Shown here: positions 6,990 through 14,190 of the stretch, piece by piece
Position numbering within the stretch: position 1 is the first letter of the stretch
How the letters are laid out: each line of letters opens with the position of its first letter
Assembly: GCA_023229545.1 (NCBI GenBank)
Contig: JALNZB010000007.1
Location: forward strand, 72,990 to 94,013
From: Sulfuritalea sp.
Lineage (GTDB): Bacteria > Pseudomonadota > Gammaproteobacteria > Burkholderiales > Rhodocyclaceae
Direction: 5' to 3'
Length of the DNA stretch: 21,024 bases
Notes under the pieces: model-generated
What the model was told of the DNA's origin: nothing
Database searches by the model: none
Seen by the model: the letters and a program-made list of their open reading frames with translations, nothing else
Position numbers and translations under genes: made by a program

Positions 6990-7705
6990 TTCAGGGATTC
7001 GAAGACTGGCTGCAAACACCAGCCGGTCGGTATGTGCTCAATTGGGAACAGCAGCAGCACGACCTGCTGGTGGCCGACATTTTCGGCTTCAATGCCGTGC
7101 AGTTGTCCTTGCCCAATCACCATTTCCTGCGCGCCAATCGCATGCCGTTGCGTTTCCGTTGCGACGACGGGCGTTATGCCGGCACCTCGGAAGTGCGCTC
7201 CGATTTGCATTATCTGCCTTTTGCCGCCAACAGTATCGATCTGGTGGTGATGCCGCACACGCTGGAGTTCGACGCCAATCCGCATCAGGTGCTGCGCGAA
7301 GTGGAACGCATCCTGGTGCCGGAGGGGCACGTGATCGTCACTGGTTTCAATCCCTTCAGTCTGTGGGGGGCCAAGCGCAAGCTGTCGCGGCGGGAGGCGC
7401 TGCCGCCATGGCGCGGCGCCTACCTCAGCGTGCCGCGCCTGAAGGACTGGTTTTCGCTGCTCGGCTTCGAGATGCAGGCCGGCGCTTTCGGCTGTTACGC
7501 GCCCGCCGTGACGCAGGAAAAATGGCTGCGCCGCTTTCAGTTCATGGATGCCGCCGGCGACCGCTGGTGGCCGATTGCCGGCGCGGTGTATATCGTGCAG
7601 GCGATCAAGCGCCAGCAGGGCATGCGCCTTATCACTCCGACCTGGAGCGATCGCATGGCGCGCGCCAAGGCCATGGTCACCGTTACGCAGAGAGTCGATC
7701 AATGA
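6983..7705 (+). CDS. yafS: Methyltransferase-like protein (YafS family)
   Basis: This 240-residue protein resembles the Methyltransf_11 fold and E. coli YafS. The recognisable part is the strand-4 and post region around DLHYLPFAANSIDLVVMPHTL (about residues 74-94), LREVERILVPEGHVIVTGFNPFS, and a C-terminal Arg/Lys-rich tail. The usual glycine-rich SAM motif I (GxGxG) is not present at the expected place, where the sequence reads RCDDGRYAGTSEVRSD. Its substrate is unknown; a role as a SAM-dependent methyltransferase is inferred from the fold. It starts a plus-strand run with rnhA and dnaQ, and its TGA overlaps the rnhA ATG by 4 nt. The ATG at 6983 has only a weak GGGG upstream. Confidence 0.85.
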   Translation: MSIQGFEDWLQTPAGRYVLNWEQQQHDLLVADIFGFNAVQLSLPNHHFLRANRMPLRFRCDDGRYAGTSEVRSDLHYLPFAANSIDLVVMPHTLEFDANPHQVLREVERILVPEGHVIVTGFNPFSLWGAKRKLSRREALPPWRGAYLSVPRLKDWFSLLGFEMQAGAFGCYAPAVTQEKWLRRFQFMDAAGDRWWPIAGAVYIVQAIKRQQGMRLITPTWSDRMARAKAMVTVTQRVDQ

Positions 7706-8139
7706 TCGATATATTCACCGACGGCGCATGCAGCGGCAATCCCGGCCCCGGCGGCTGGGGCGCGATATTGCGCAAGGGCGCGACCGAAAAGGAACTGTTC
7801 GGCGGCGAGATTCTGACCACCAACAACCGCATGGAAATGATGGCGGTGATCGAGGCGCTGCGCGCCCTGAAGGGACCGGTAAAGGCGCGCGTGCATACCG
7901 ATTCGCAGTATGTGCAAAAGGGCATCAGCGAATGGATACACGGCTGGAAACGACGCGGCTGGAAAACCTCGAACAAGGAGCCGGTGAAGAACGAGGATCT
8001 GTGGCGCGAGCTTGACCGCCTGGCGGCGCAGCACGCGATTGAGTGGATCTGGGTCAAGGGCCATGCCGGTCACGCCGAGAACGAGCGCGCCGACGTGCTG
8101 GCGCGGCGCGGCGTGGACCTCGCCCGCAACGGAGGATAA
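7702..8139 (+). CDS. rnhA: Ribonuclease HI
   Basis: This 145-residue enzyme cleaves the RNA strand of RNA-DNA hybrids, removing R-loops and primer remnants. Catalytic residues are all present: Asp7 (FTDGACSGNPGPGG), Glu45 (NNRMEMMAV), Asp67 (HTDSQYV) and Asp131 (NERADVLA), with the helper His121 (KGHAGH). The basic handle region HGWKRRGWKTS, which grips the hybrid in E. coli RNase HI, is retained. The start overlaps the methyltransferase stop (ATGA). The stop is immediately followed by the dnaQ ATG, and the last codons of rnhA (AAC GGA GGA) supply the dnaQ Shine-Dalgarno sequence. In E. coli rnhA and dnaQ are divergent; here they share one strand. Confidence 0.97.
   Translation: MIDIFTDGACSGNPGPGGWGAILRKGATEKELFGGEILTTNNRMEMMAVIEALRALKGPVKARVHTDSQYVQKGISEWIHGWKRRGWKTSNKEPVKNEDLWRELDRLAAQHAIEWIWVKGHAGHAENERADVLARRGVDLARNGG
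8131..8136 (+). promoter_or_regulatory. dnaQ Shine-Dalgarno sequence within the end of rnhA
   Basis: GGAGGA at 8131-8136 encodes the last two glycines of RNase HI and ends 3 nt before the dnaQ ATG at 8140. The overlap of coding and ribosome-binding function makes dnaQ translation likely to be coupled to rnhA. Confidence 0.6.
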
Positions 8140-8859
8140 ATGCGCAAGATTGTTCTGGACACCGAAACCACCGGACTCGATTTTCGTACCGGTGATCGCA
8201 TCGTCGAAATCGGCTGCGTCGAGTTGCGCGGCCGCCAGCTCACCGGCCAGCGCTTCCACGCCTACATCAACCCCGAACGGGAGATTCCCCAGGGGGCCAT
8301 CGCGATTCACGGCCTGACCAACGAATTCGTGGCGGACAAGCCGAAGTTCGCCGGGATCGCCGCCGACTTCATCGAGTTCGTGCGCGGCAGCGAGCTGGTG
8401 ATCCACAACGCGGCCTTCGATGTCGGCTTTCTCAACAACGAGTTGGGCCTGTTGCAGCACGAGAGCATCGAGCAGCTTTGCGGCGAGGTCATCGACACGT
8501 TGCGCATGGCGCGCGAGATGCGACCGGGCAAAAAGAACAACCTCAACGCCCTGTGCGCCGAATTCGGCGTCGATAATTCCGGTCGCCAGTTGCACGGCGC
8601 GCTGCTCGACGCCGAACTGCTGGCCGAGGTGTACCTGGCCATGACGCGCGGCCAGAATTCACTCGAGATCGAGTTCGACAGCCCCGCCGTCGATTACTCG
8701 ATGGGCGGCACGCGAAGCCGCCCGCCGCTGGTGGTGCTGCGCGCCAGCGATGAGGAACTCGCCGACCACGCCCGCGTGCTGGGCGAAATCGTCAAGGAGA
8801 GCAAGGGGCATTGCCTCTGGCGCGATCTGGACCCAGGTACTGCCCGCACGTCCGCATGA
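8140..8859 (+). CDS. dnaQ: DNA polymerase III epsilon subunit (3'-5' proofreading exonuclease)
   Basis: This 239-residue protein is the replicase proofreader; it binds the alpha subunit and edits misincorporated nucleotides. The DEDDh catalytic set is complete: Asp7 and Glu9 (LDTETTGLD), Asp94 (HNAAFDVGFL), His152 and Asp157 (LHGALLDAELLAEVY). After the nuclease domain comes GQNSLEIEF (about 171-179), which corresponds to the beta-clamp-binding QTSMAF segment of E. coli epsilon. A C-terminal tail (about 190-239) would bind alpha. Length is close to the family's usual 240. The ATG follows the rnhA stop directly. The dnaQ stop overlaps the start of the histidine kinase gene by 4 nt (ATGA, 8856-8859). 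Confidence 0.97.
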   Translation: MRKIVLDTETTGLDFRTGDRIVEIGCVELRGRQLTGQRFHAYINPEREIPQGAIAIHGLTNEFVADKPKFAGIAADFIEFVRGSELVIHNAAFDVGFLNNELGLLQHESIEQLCGEVIDTLRMAREMRPGKKNNLNALCAEFGVDNSGRQLHGALLDAELLAEVYLAMTRGQNSLEIEFDSPAVDYSMGGTRSRPPLVVLRASDEELADHARVLGEIVKESKGHCLWRDLDPGTARTSA

Positions 8860-10247
8860 AGATGGTCCTGAAACGCCTCAGTTTTTCGCGGGAGTTCCTG
8901 CTGGTCGGCACGGCGGCAGTGCTGGGAGTCCTGCTGGTCGTCGGCCTCTGGGTGGGACACCAGATCGAGGACCGCGTCGCGCATCGCGCCGCGCATGTCG
9001 CCGCGATCTACGTCGAACGCATCCTCGCGGCGCAAGTGGGCGACTGGCCGGAGCACGCGACGCTGTCCGCCGAAATCCATGAGGCGCTCGATCGTGTTTT
9101 CATCGATGGCACGCTGCGCAGCACGGTGTTGGGATTCAAGCTCTGGACCCGGGATGGACGCGTCATTTACAGCGGTAACCATGATCAGATCGGGCGCAAC
9201 TATCCGGTCGAGGGAATACTGACGGCGGCCTTTGCCGGCGAAGTGCAGTCCCGCATTCATGAGCCGGAAAACTCGCGCGAACCGGATGTCAAGCCCGGGC
9301 CAGGAACGCGCCTGATGGAAATCTACGTGCCTTTGAGGAGCGGAGCGACGGGCCAGATCGTCGCCGTGGCCGAGTTCGAACATTCCATGGACGCCATGGA
9401 AAGCGACATTCGTTCGTCACAGATACGGGCCTGGGCGATGCTTGTGTTCTGCGCCTTGCTGGTCTATCTGTTGATGTTCAGCCGGGTACGCCGCGCCAGC
9501 AACACAATCACCGAGCAGCAGCGCACCCTGCAGAAACAGCTACTGCAACTGCGCCAGGCATTCGTGGACAACCACCGCATGCGCCAGCGCCTGAGCGAAG
9601 CGGGCGCGCAGACGACGATGCTCAGCGAGCAATACCTCAACCGCGTCGCCGCCGACCTGCACGACGGGCCGGCCCAGGAGCTGGCTTACGCGTTGCTGCG
9701 CTTCGACGATCTGGCGGTGGCGTGCCGTGGCTGCACAGCCGCAGAACGCGGCCCGCAGCGCGATCAGGGCGCGATTCATCAGGCATTGAGCACCTCGCTG
9801 GCCGAATTGCGTTCGATCGCGGCCGGACTCGGCGTGCCGGGTATCGCCGACTTGTCGCTTGCCGAAACTGCGCACAATGCGTTGGATGACGCCGAATGCC
9901 AGTCAGCCTGCTCGGCGAAGGCCGAGATCGACGAAACCTTGGGACCGGCCTCGCTGGCGCTGAAGATTACGGTATACCGGGTGATACGCGAGTCGCTCGC
10001 CAACTGTTGGCGTTACGCCGGGGCTGTCGTTCCCGAGGTGCGCGTCCGTCGCCATGGTGCAGAAGTGATCATGGAAATCATTGACCAGGGTTGCGGTTTC
10101 GATCCTGCCGTAGCGCTGGCCTCGGGGCGACTCGGGCTGCTGTTCATGAGGGAGCGCGTACGCCTGGCCGGTGGCGTTTTCGAAATCGACTCCGCTCCGG
10201 GACGCGGAACCACCATCCGCGCACGAATTCCTCTGTCGCAAGGATAG
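8856..10247 (+). CDS. NarL-type sensor histidine kinase (HisKA_3)
   Basis: This 463-residue kinase has a membrane segment at about 14-34, an extracytoplasmic sensor at 36-190 with a PAS/Cache-like look (FKLWTRDGRVIYSG ... MEIYVPLRSG), and a second membrane segment at about 191-209. A coiled region follows, then the HisKA_3 box VAADLHDGPAQELAYALL with phospho-acceptor His269. The ATPase domain shows an N-box (RVIRESLANCWRYA, Asn383) and a G-box (DQGCGFDP, LGLLFMRERV). Two cysteine pairs are notable: Cys290/Cys293 between the two DHp helices and Cys348/Cys352. The ATG at 8856 overlaps the dnaQ stop. An in-frame ATG at 8862 is possible. The response regulator follows 5 nt later and is the obvious partner. 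The stimulus is unknown. Confidence 0.92.
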   Translation: MKMVLKRLSFSREFLLVGTAAVLGVLLVVGLWVGHQIEDRVAHRAAHVAAIYVERILAAQVGDWPEHATLSAEIHEALDRVFIDGTLRSTVLGFKLWTRDGRVIYSGNHDQIGRNYPVEGILTAAFAGEVQSRIHEPENSREPDVKPGPGTRLMEIYVPLRSGATGQIVAVAEFEHSMDAMESDIRSSQIRAWAMLVFCALLVYLLMFSRVRRASNTITEQQRTLQKQLLQLRQAFVDNHRMRQRLSEAGAQTTMLSEQYLNRVAADLHDGPAQELAYALLRFDDLAVACRGCTAAERGPQRDQGAIHQALSTSLAELRSIAAGLGVPGIADLSLAETAHNALDDAECQSACSAKAEIDETLGPASLALKITVYRVIRESLANCWRYAGAVVPEVRVRRHGAEVIMEIIDQGCGFDPAVALASGRLGLLFMRERVRLAGGVFEIDSAPGRGTTIRARIPLSQG

Positions 10248-10252
10248 TCGAC

Positions 10253-10915
10253 ATGTCCGACCCTACCCGCATTCTCGTCGCTGACGACCATCCCATGTTT
10301 CGCCGGGGCGTCGCTGAATCACTGAACATGGATCCCGGATTCAAGGTTATTGCCGAGGCCGAGAGCGGCGAGCAGGCTGTGGCAATGACGCAGCAGTTGC
10401 GGCCCGACCTCGTGATGCTGGACATCAGCATGCCCGGCATTGACGGCATCGTTGCGGCCTCCCGGATCGCCGCCAGCCTGCCCGAGGTGCGCATCGTGAT
10501 GCTCACCGTGGCCGAAAACCAGAAAATCCTGCTGGCGGCACTCAAGGCCGGCGCACACGGCTATGTGCTCAAGGGGGTTTCGGCGGTCGAACTGCGTTCC
10601 ATTGTCCGACGGGTAGCGGACGGCGAGGCCTATGTCACACCGCATCTGGCCGCCTCGATGCTGCGGGACTTCTCCCGTCCGTCTGCGACGAAGAAAGAAA
10701 TCTCGGAACTCACGCCACGCGAAGCCGAGGTTCTGGATATCCTCAGCCAGGGGCTGACCAACCGCCAGATTGGCGAGCGTTTGTCCATGGCGGAAAAAAC
10801 GGTCAAGCATCACATGACAAGCATCCTGCAGAAGCTGCAAGTGCGTACGCGCACCGAGGCGGCGATACTCGCCTTGCAGAAGAGTACGGCGGCGGGACCC
10901 GCAGAAGAATCCTGA
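10253..10915 (+). CDS. NarL/FixJ-family response regulator
   Basis: This 220-residue transcription factor has a receiver domain (about 6-122) and a LuxR-type HTH (about 150-210). Receiver residues are Asp11-Asp12 in VADDHPMF, phospho-acceptor Asp57 in VMLDISMPGIDG, Thr85 in VMLTVAE and Lys107 in YVLKGVS. The HTH region reads LTPREAEVLDILSQG and NRQIGERLSMAEKTVKHHM, the classic DNA-recognition helix pattern. AAGGA 8 nt before the ATG is a good ribosome-binding site. It is the last gene of the plus-strand run and is followed by an intrinsic terminator. Its partner is the kinase immediately upstream. Target genes cannot be inferred from the window. Confidence 0.95.
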   Translation: MSDPTRILVADDHPMFRRGVAESLNMDPGFKVIAEAESGEQAVAMTQQLRPDLVMLDISMPGIDGIVAASRIAASLPEVRIVMLTVAENQKILLAALKAGAHGYVLKGVSAVELRSIVRRVADGEAYVTPHLAASMLRDFSRPSATKKEISELTPREAEVLDILSQGLTNRQIGERLSMAEKTVKHHMTSILQKLQVRTRTEAAILALQKSTAAGPAEES

Positions 10916-11014
10916 TATCGCCCGTCTCGCCTTGCCGGAAGGTATAGCGGTAGCGCTGACGAAACTCCGAGCGACTGTACGAGCGCATAACCGCGAGCCG
11001 CGCGGGCCATTGTC

Positions 11015-11034
11015 ATGCCTATCCAATATGGCAT
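11015..11034 (+). other. Hairpin with one bulge downstream of the response regulator
   Basis: ATGCCTAT (11015-11022) can pair with ATATGGCAT (11026-11034) around a 3-nt loop with one bulged T, followed by TTTCACA. It lies 25 nt before the stronger terminator, so the two may act in tandem. The rest of the 10916-11058 gap shows nothing else I can name. Confidence 0.3.
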
Positions 11035-11058
11035 TTCACAGGCGGGGCCTTCTGTACT

Positions 11059-11092
11059 GGTCGAACTCGGTCGGGTTCGGCCTTTGCTTTTG
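11059..11092 (+). terminator. Rho-independent terminator of the yafS-rnhA-dnaQ-kinase-regulator run
   Basis: GGTCGAAC (11059-11066) pairs with GTTCGGCC (11075-11082) over 8 bp with one U-G pair and an 8-nt loop. It is followed by TTTGCTTTTG. It lies 144 nt after the response-regulator stop, just before the convergent dusC gene. On the minus strand no T-run follows, so it acts for the plus strand only. Confidence 0.75.
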
Positions 11093-11109
11093 TCCCGCCG
11101 CTTGGCCGC

Positions 11110-12105
11110 TCAGTCCTGCCCTGGCACTGCGATGGCTGCCAAGCCGCAGCGTTCCAGCGCCAAGCTGACTTCATCCGCTCGGCGCAATTCGCGTATCTCG
11201 CGGTAGAGCAGGGCGGCTTGCGGATAGTTGCGCCGCATCATGCCCAGCCACTGCTTGAGGCGGCCGGGTGACTGGTTCGGCGTCACCTTCAACTGCACCC
11301 GCGCCCAGAATTCGGCGATCATGTTCTTGAGCACTTCCCAGTCGGCGTCCGCGTAGTGCGCTTCGCCAGCGTTGCTGAGCTCGTTACCGCCACGAATGCG
11401 CCGCGCCAGCAGCGGATCGGCCACCGCGCCGCGACCGAGCATGACATCGGCGCAGCCGGTGGCGGCGCGGATGGCGCGATAGTCGGCCAGGTTCCACACC
11501 TCGCCGTTGGCGATGACGGGCAGCCTGACCGCTTCGCGGATATGTGCAATCCAGTGCCAGCGCACCAGCGGTCGGTAGCCGTCGGCGCGGGTGCGGGCGT
11601 GCACCACCAGTTCCTGCACGCCGCCGTCCTCCAGCGCCAGGGCGCAGTCGAGCGCGCGGTCGGTGTCCTCGGTGCCCAGGCGCATCTTGGCGCTCAGCGG
11701 AATCGCCGGCGGCACGGCCTGGCGCACCGCGCCGGTGATGCGCAGCAAAAGTTCCGGGTCGTCGAGCAGCGCCGCGCCGCCGCGATTGCGATTTACCAGC
11801 GGCGTCGGGCAGCCGAAATTCAGGTCGATGCCGGCGGGATTGAGCAGGGCCAGGTGGGCGGCATTTTCCGCCATCAGCGTCGGGTCGGAGCCGAGCAACT
11901 GGATGCGCACCGGCGTGCCGCTGGCGGTGCGCGAGCCATTGTTCAGCTCCGGACTCAGGCGCGTGAAGCAGGAATGCGGCAGCAGCGTGGTGGTGACGCG
12001 GACGAACTCGGTCACGCACCAGTCATAGCCGCCGGCGGCGGTCAGCACCGCGCGCAGCACATCGTCGGCGAGGCCTTCCATGGGGGCGAGAATGATGCGG
12101 CTCAT
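11110..12105 (-). CDS. dusC: tRNA-dihydrouridine(16) synthase DusC
   Basis: This 331-residue flavoenzyme reduces uridine 16 of the tRNA D-loop to dihydrouridine with NADPH and FMN. The TIM-barrel N-terminus LAPMEGLADDVLR and ITEFVR-like stretch CVTEFVRVTTTLLP are typical of DusC rather than DusA or DusB. Catalytic Cys99 lies in NFGCPTPLVNRNRGGAALL. FMN-binding elements include KMRLG, VVHARTRADGY, PVIANGEVW and MLGRGAVADP. The C-terminal helical RNA-binding part includes RLKQWLGMMRRNYP. The ATG at 12105 is the family start. It is 34 bp downstream of rlhA on the same strand, so both may share a transcript. Confidence 0.95.
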   Translation of the reverse strand: MSRIILAPMEGLADDVLRAVLTAAGGYDWCVTEFVRVTTTLLPHSCFTRLSPELNNGSRTASGTPVRIQLLGSDPTLMAENAAHLALLNPAGIDLNFGCPTPLVNRNRGGAALLDDPELLLRITGAVRQAVPPAIPLSAKMRLGTEDTDRALDCALALEDGGVQELVVHARTRADGYRPLVRWHWIAHIREAVRLPVIANGEVWNLADYRAIRAATGCADVMLGRGAVADPLLARRIRGGNELSNAGEAHYADADWEVLKNMIAEFWARVQLKVTPNQSPGRLKQWLGMMRRNYPQAALLYREIRELRRADEVSLALERCGLAAIAVPGQD

Positions 12106-12139
12106 CGCCGTATCACCAGCGCCGACTCTTGCGGGGCGC

Positions 12140-14011
12140 TCAATCTGCGACCGGCGCGATGCTGATTTGCCGGCCCTTCTTCAGCTTGCCGACGACATGC
12201 ATTTCGCACTTGCCGCAGTCGAAGCGCAGGGTCAGCCTTTCCTTGCCGTTGACCAGGGTCATCGGCTCGGGACGGAGGCCTTTCACTTGCCTGGGGCAGA
12301 GATTGAAGCTGTAGCGCAGGCAGTGTTTGGTGGTCATCAGCGCAACTTCGCCCGGCTCGGTGTCGGCTTCATAGGCTTCGGCGATCAGCGCTACGCCGTG
12401 CTTTTCGTAAAAGGTGCGAGCCTGACTGTTGAACACATTGCCGAGATAGCTCAACTCATTTTCCGGAAAAGTCGGCGCTGGCGAGACGGCGGTTTTGCGC
12501 GGCGGACGCTCGAAAGCGATGGCGCGCGCGGCTTCCAGCGCGGTGATGGCTTCGCGGCGCAGGCTGTTCACGACCGAGGCCGGGAGGAACCACGGCTGGG
12601 AAAGATCGAGCGAAATCTCGCTCGCCTCGAAGATCGTGTTGCCCAGCTTGCCGAGATTGTCGCGCAGGCTTTCCGTTGCGCGATCCGCGTTCTGCGCGGC
12701 CTCGTGGGCGTGGGGCAGGGCGGCTTCAGTCGTGACGCCATCCTCATCGCAGAGTTGCAGGGCAAAGCCATCCGGGATCTCGTTGAACCGCATCCGCAGG
12801 CGAATGCGCCGCGTGGCGGATTTCCGTTCCAGCGCGCGCTCGAATTCCTGGTCGCGGTTGCGATAGAGCGTGGTGCCGACGGCTAGGTCGGCGGGCATCA
12901 CGGCGGGAAACAGGCGCCGGCCATCGGCGCGATTGACGCGCAGGCCGGCCAGTTCCTGTTCGGCATTGAAGTAGCTGAGGCCGTCGCCGTTGTGCAGCGG
13001 CAGCGCGGCATCGATCTCGAACCAATCGGGCGTCAGGCGCGTCACCTGACCAATCGGCTCGCCGGCAAATTTCGGCGTGTCGAAGGCGCCGATGTCGGTC
13101 TGGCGCCGATTGACGAAGTAATCCGTGGCGCCGCGATTGAAGGTCTTTTCCGGCTGCGGCGTGAAGCTGTAGGTGCAATGGCCGGACGAGGCGCGCCGGT
13201 ATCCCGGTGTCTGCTCCAGAAACCCGTCGAGCAAGCGGCGGTAGTGCGCTGTGATGTTCTTGACATAGGAAAGGTCTTTCAGCCGCCCCTCGATCTTGAA
13301 GGAGCGGATGCCGGCCTCGATCAGGCGGCGCAGGTTGGCGCTCTGGTCGTTGTCCTTCATCGACAACAGGTGTTTGTCATGGGCGACGACGCGACCGGTT
13401 TCGTCCTCCAAGGTGTAGGGCAGGCGGCAGGCCTGCGAGCAATTCCCGCGATTGGCGCTGCGCCCGGTGTGGGCGTGGCTGAGGTAGCACTGGCCGCTGT
13501 AGGCCACGCACAGCGCGCCGTGCACGAAGAATTCGAGGACAACATTGGTCCCGGTGGCTATCTTGCCAATTTCATCGAGCGACAGCTCGCGCGCCAGCAC
13601 GAGCTGCGAAAACCCCACGTCCTGCAGAAAGCGCGCCTTCTCCGCCGTGCGGATGTCGCACTGGGTGCTGGCGTGCAAGGCCAGCGGCGGCAGGTCGAGT
13701 TGCAAGAGACCCATGTCCTGCACGATCAGCGCGTCGGCGCCGGCCTCGTACATCTGCCAGGCCATGCGCCGCGCCTGTTCCAGTTCGTCGTCGCGCAGGA
13801 TGGTGTTGAGCGTGACGAATACCCTGGCGAAATAGCGGTGGGCGTGCGCCGCCAGCCGCGCGACGTCCGCCACGCTGTTGCCGGCATTCGTCCGCGCGCC
13901 AAAGGCCGGCCCGCCGATATACACCGCATCCGCGCCGTGATTGATGGCCTCGATGCCGAAATCGGCATTCCTGGCGGGAGCGAGGAGTTCGAGGCGGGAA
14001 CTGGCGGTCAT
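12140..14011 (-). CDS. rlhA: 23S rRNA 5-hydroxycytidine C2501 synthase, U32 family (RlhA/YdcP)
   Basis: This 623-residue U32-family protein is very similar along its whole length to E. coli RlhA (about 653 residues), which hydroxylates C2501 of 23S rRNA using prephenate-dependent chemistry. Diagnostic segments are LELLAPARN, HGADAVYIGGPAFGAR, VTLNTILRDDELE, LHASTQCDIRT and FKIEGRLKD. Candidate Fe-S ligands are Cys168 and Cys175 (GALCVAYSGQC) and Cys191 and Cys195 (GNCSQAC). A C-terminal cysteine set (CLRYSFNLCP, FDCGKCEMHV) is also kept. The protein lacks about 30 residues at the C-terminus compared with E. coli. The ATG at 14011 has no strong ribosome-binding site. Older annotation as a collagenase-like protease would be misleading. 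Confidence 0.93.
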   Translation of the reverse strand: MTASSRLELLAPARNADFGIEAINHGADAVYIGGPAFGARTNAGNSVADVARLAAHAHRYFARVFVTLNTILRDDELEQARRMAWQMYEAGADALIVQDMGLLQLDLPPLALHASTQCDIRTAEKARFLQDVGFSQLVLARELSLDEIGKIATGTNVVLEFFVHGALCVAYSGQCYLSHAHTGRSANRGNCSQACRLPYTLEDETGRVVAHDKHLLSMKDNDQSANLRRLIEAGIRSFKIEGRLKDLSYVKNITAHYRRLLDGFLEQTPGYRRASSGHCTYSFTPQPEKTFNRGATDYFVNRRQTDIGAFDTPKFAGEPIGQVTRLTPDWFEIDAALPLHNGDGLSYFNAEQELAGLRVNRADGRRLFPAVMPADLAVGTTLYRNRDQEFERALERKSATRRIRLRMRFNEIPDGFALQLCDEDGVTTEAALPHAHEAAQNADRATESLRDNLGKLGNTIFEASEISLDLSQPWFLPASVVNSLRREAITALEAARAIAFERPPRKTAVSPAPTFPENELSYLGNVFNSQARTFYEKHGVALIAEAYEADTEPGEVALMTTKHCLRYSFNLCPRQVKGLRPEPMTLVNGKERLTLRFDCGKCEMHVVGKLKKGRQISIAPVAD

Positions 14012-14087
14012 GATTCGGGTGGCCTGGAAGCAGCCGGCGTTTGCAAGCGCCGAATTGTAGACGACTCAGCCGCCGTGCCGTCAGCGC

Positions 14088-14115
14088 CGACTTTCATCGG
14101 AAAGGTCGATCTTTT
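14088..14115 (+). other. Terminator-like hairpin in the leader of the EF-hand gene
   Basis: CGACTTTC (14088-14095) pairs with GAAAGGTCG (14100-14108) around a 4-nt ATCG loop with one bulged G, followed by ATCTTTTG. There is no plus-strand gene immediately upstream for it to terminate; it sits in the 179-bp gap between the divergent rlhA and EF-hand genes. It could be an attenuator in a long leader or a stop for antisense transcripts of rlhA. Confidence 0.35.
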
Positions 14116-14180
14116 GAATTAGGGTGGTTCTCCGGGCATGTTCCGTGCATTGGGTCGATTTCCTCAATTACCGTAAGGAA

Positions 14181-14184
14181 AGGA
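14181..14184 (+). promoter_or_regulatory. Strong ribosome-binding site that fixes the EF-hand gene start
   Basis: The stretch AAGGAAAGGA (14175-14184) ends 6 nt before the ATG at 14191. The frame is open further upstream to 14041, but no other start there has such a site, and the upstream translation does not look like protein. Confidence 0.6.
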
Positions 14185-14190
14185 CTTGCC

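Noticed and set aside
6955..7701. Plus-strand open frame continuing upstream of rnhA to 6955
   Set aside because: It is the out-of-frame reading of the methyltransferase gene; RNase HI starts at MIDIFTDG at 7702.
12992..14122. Long plus-strand open frame opposite rlhA
   Set aside because: The rlhA protein is a full-length match to a known family; the antisense translation has no domain.
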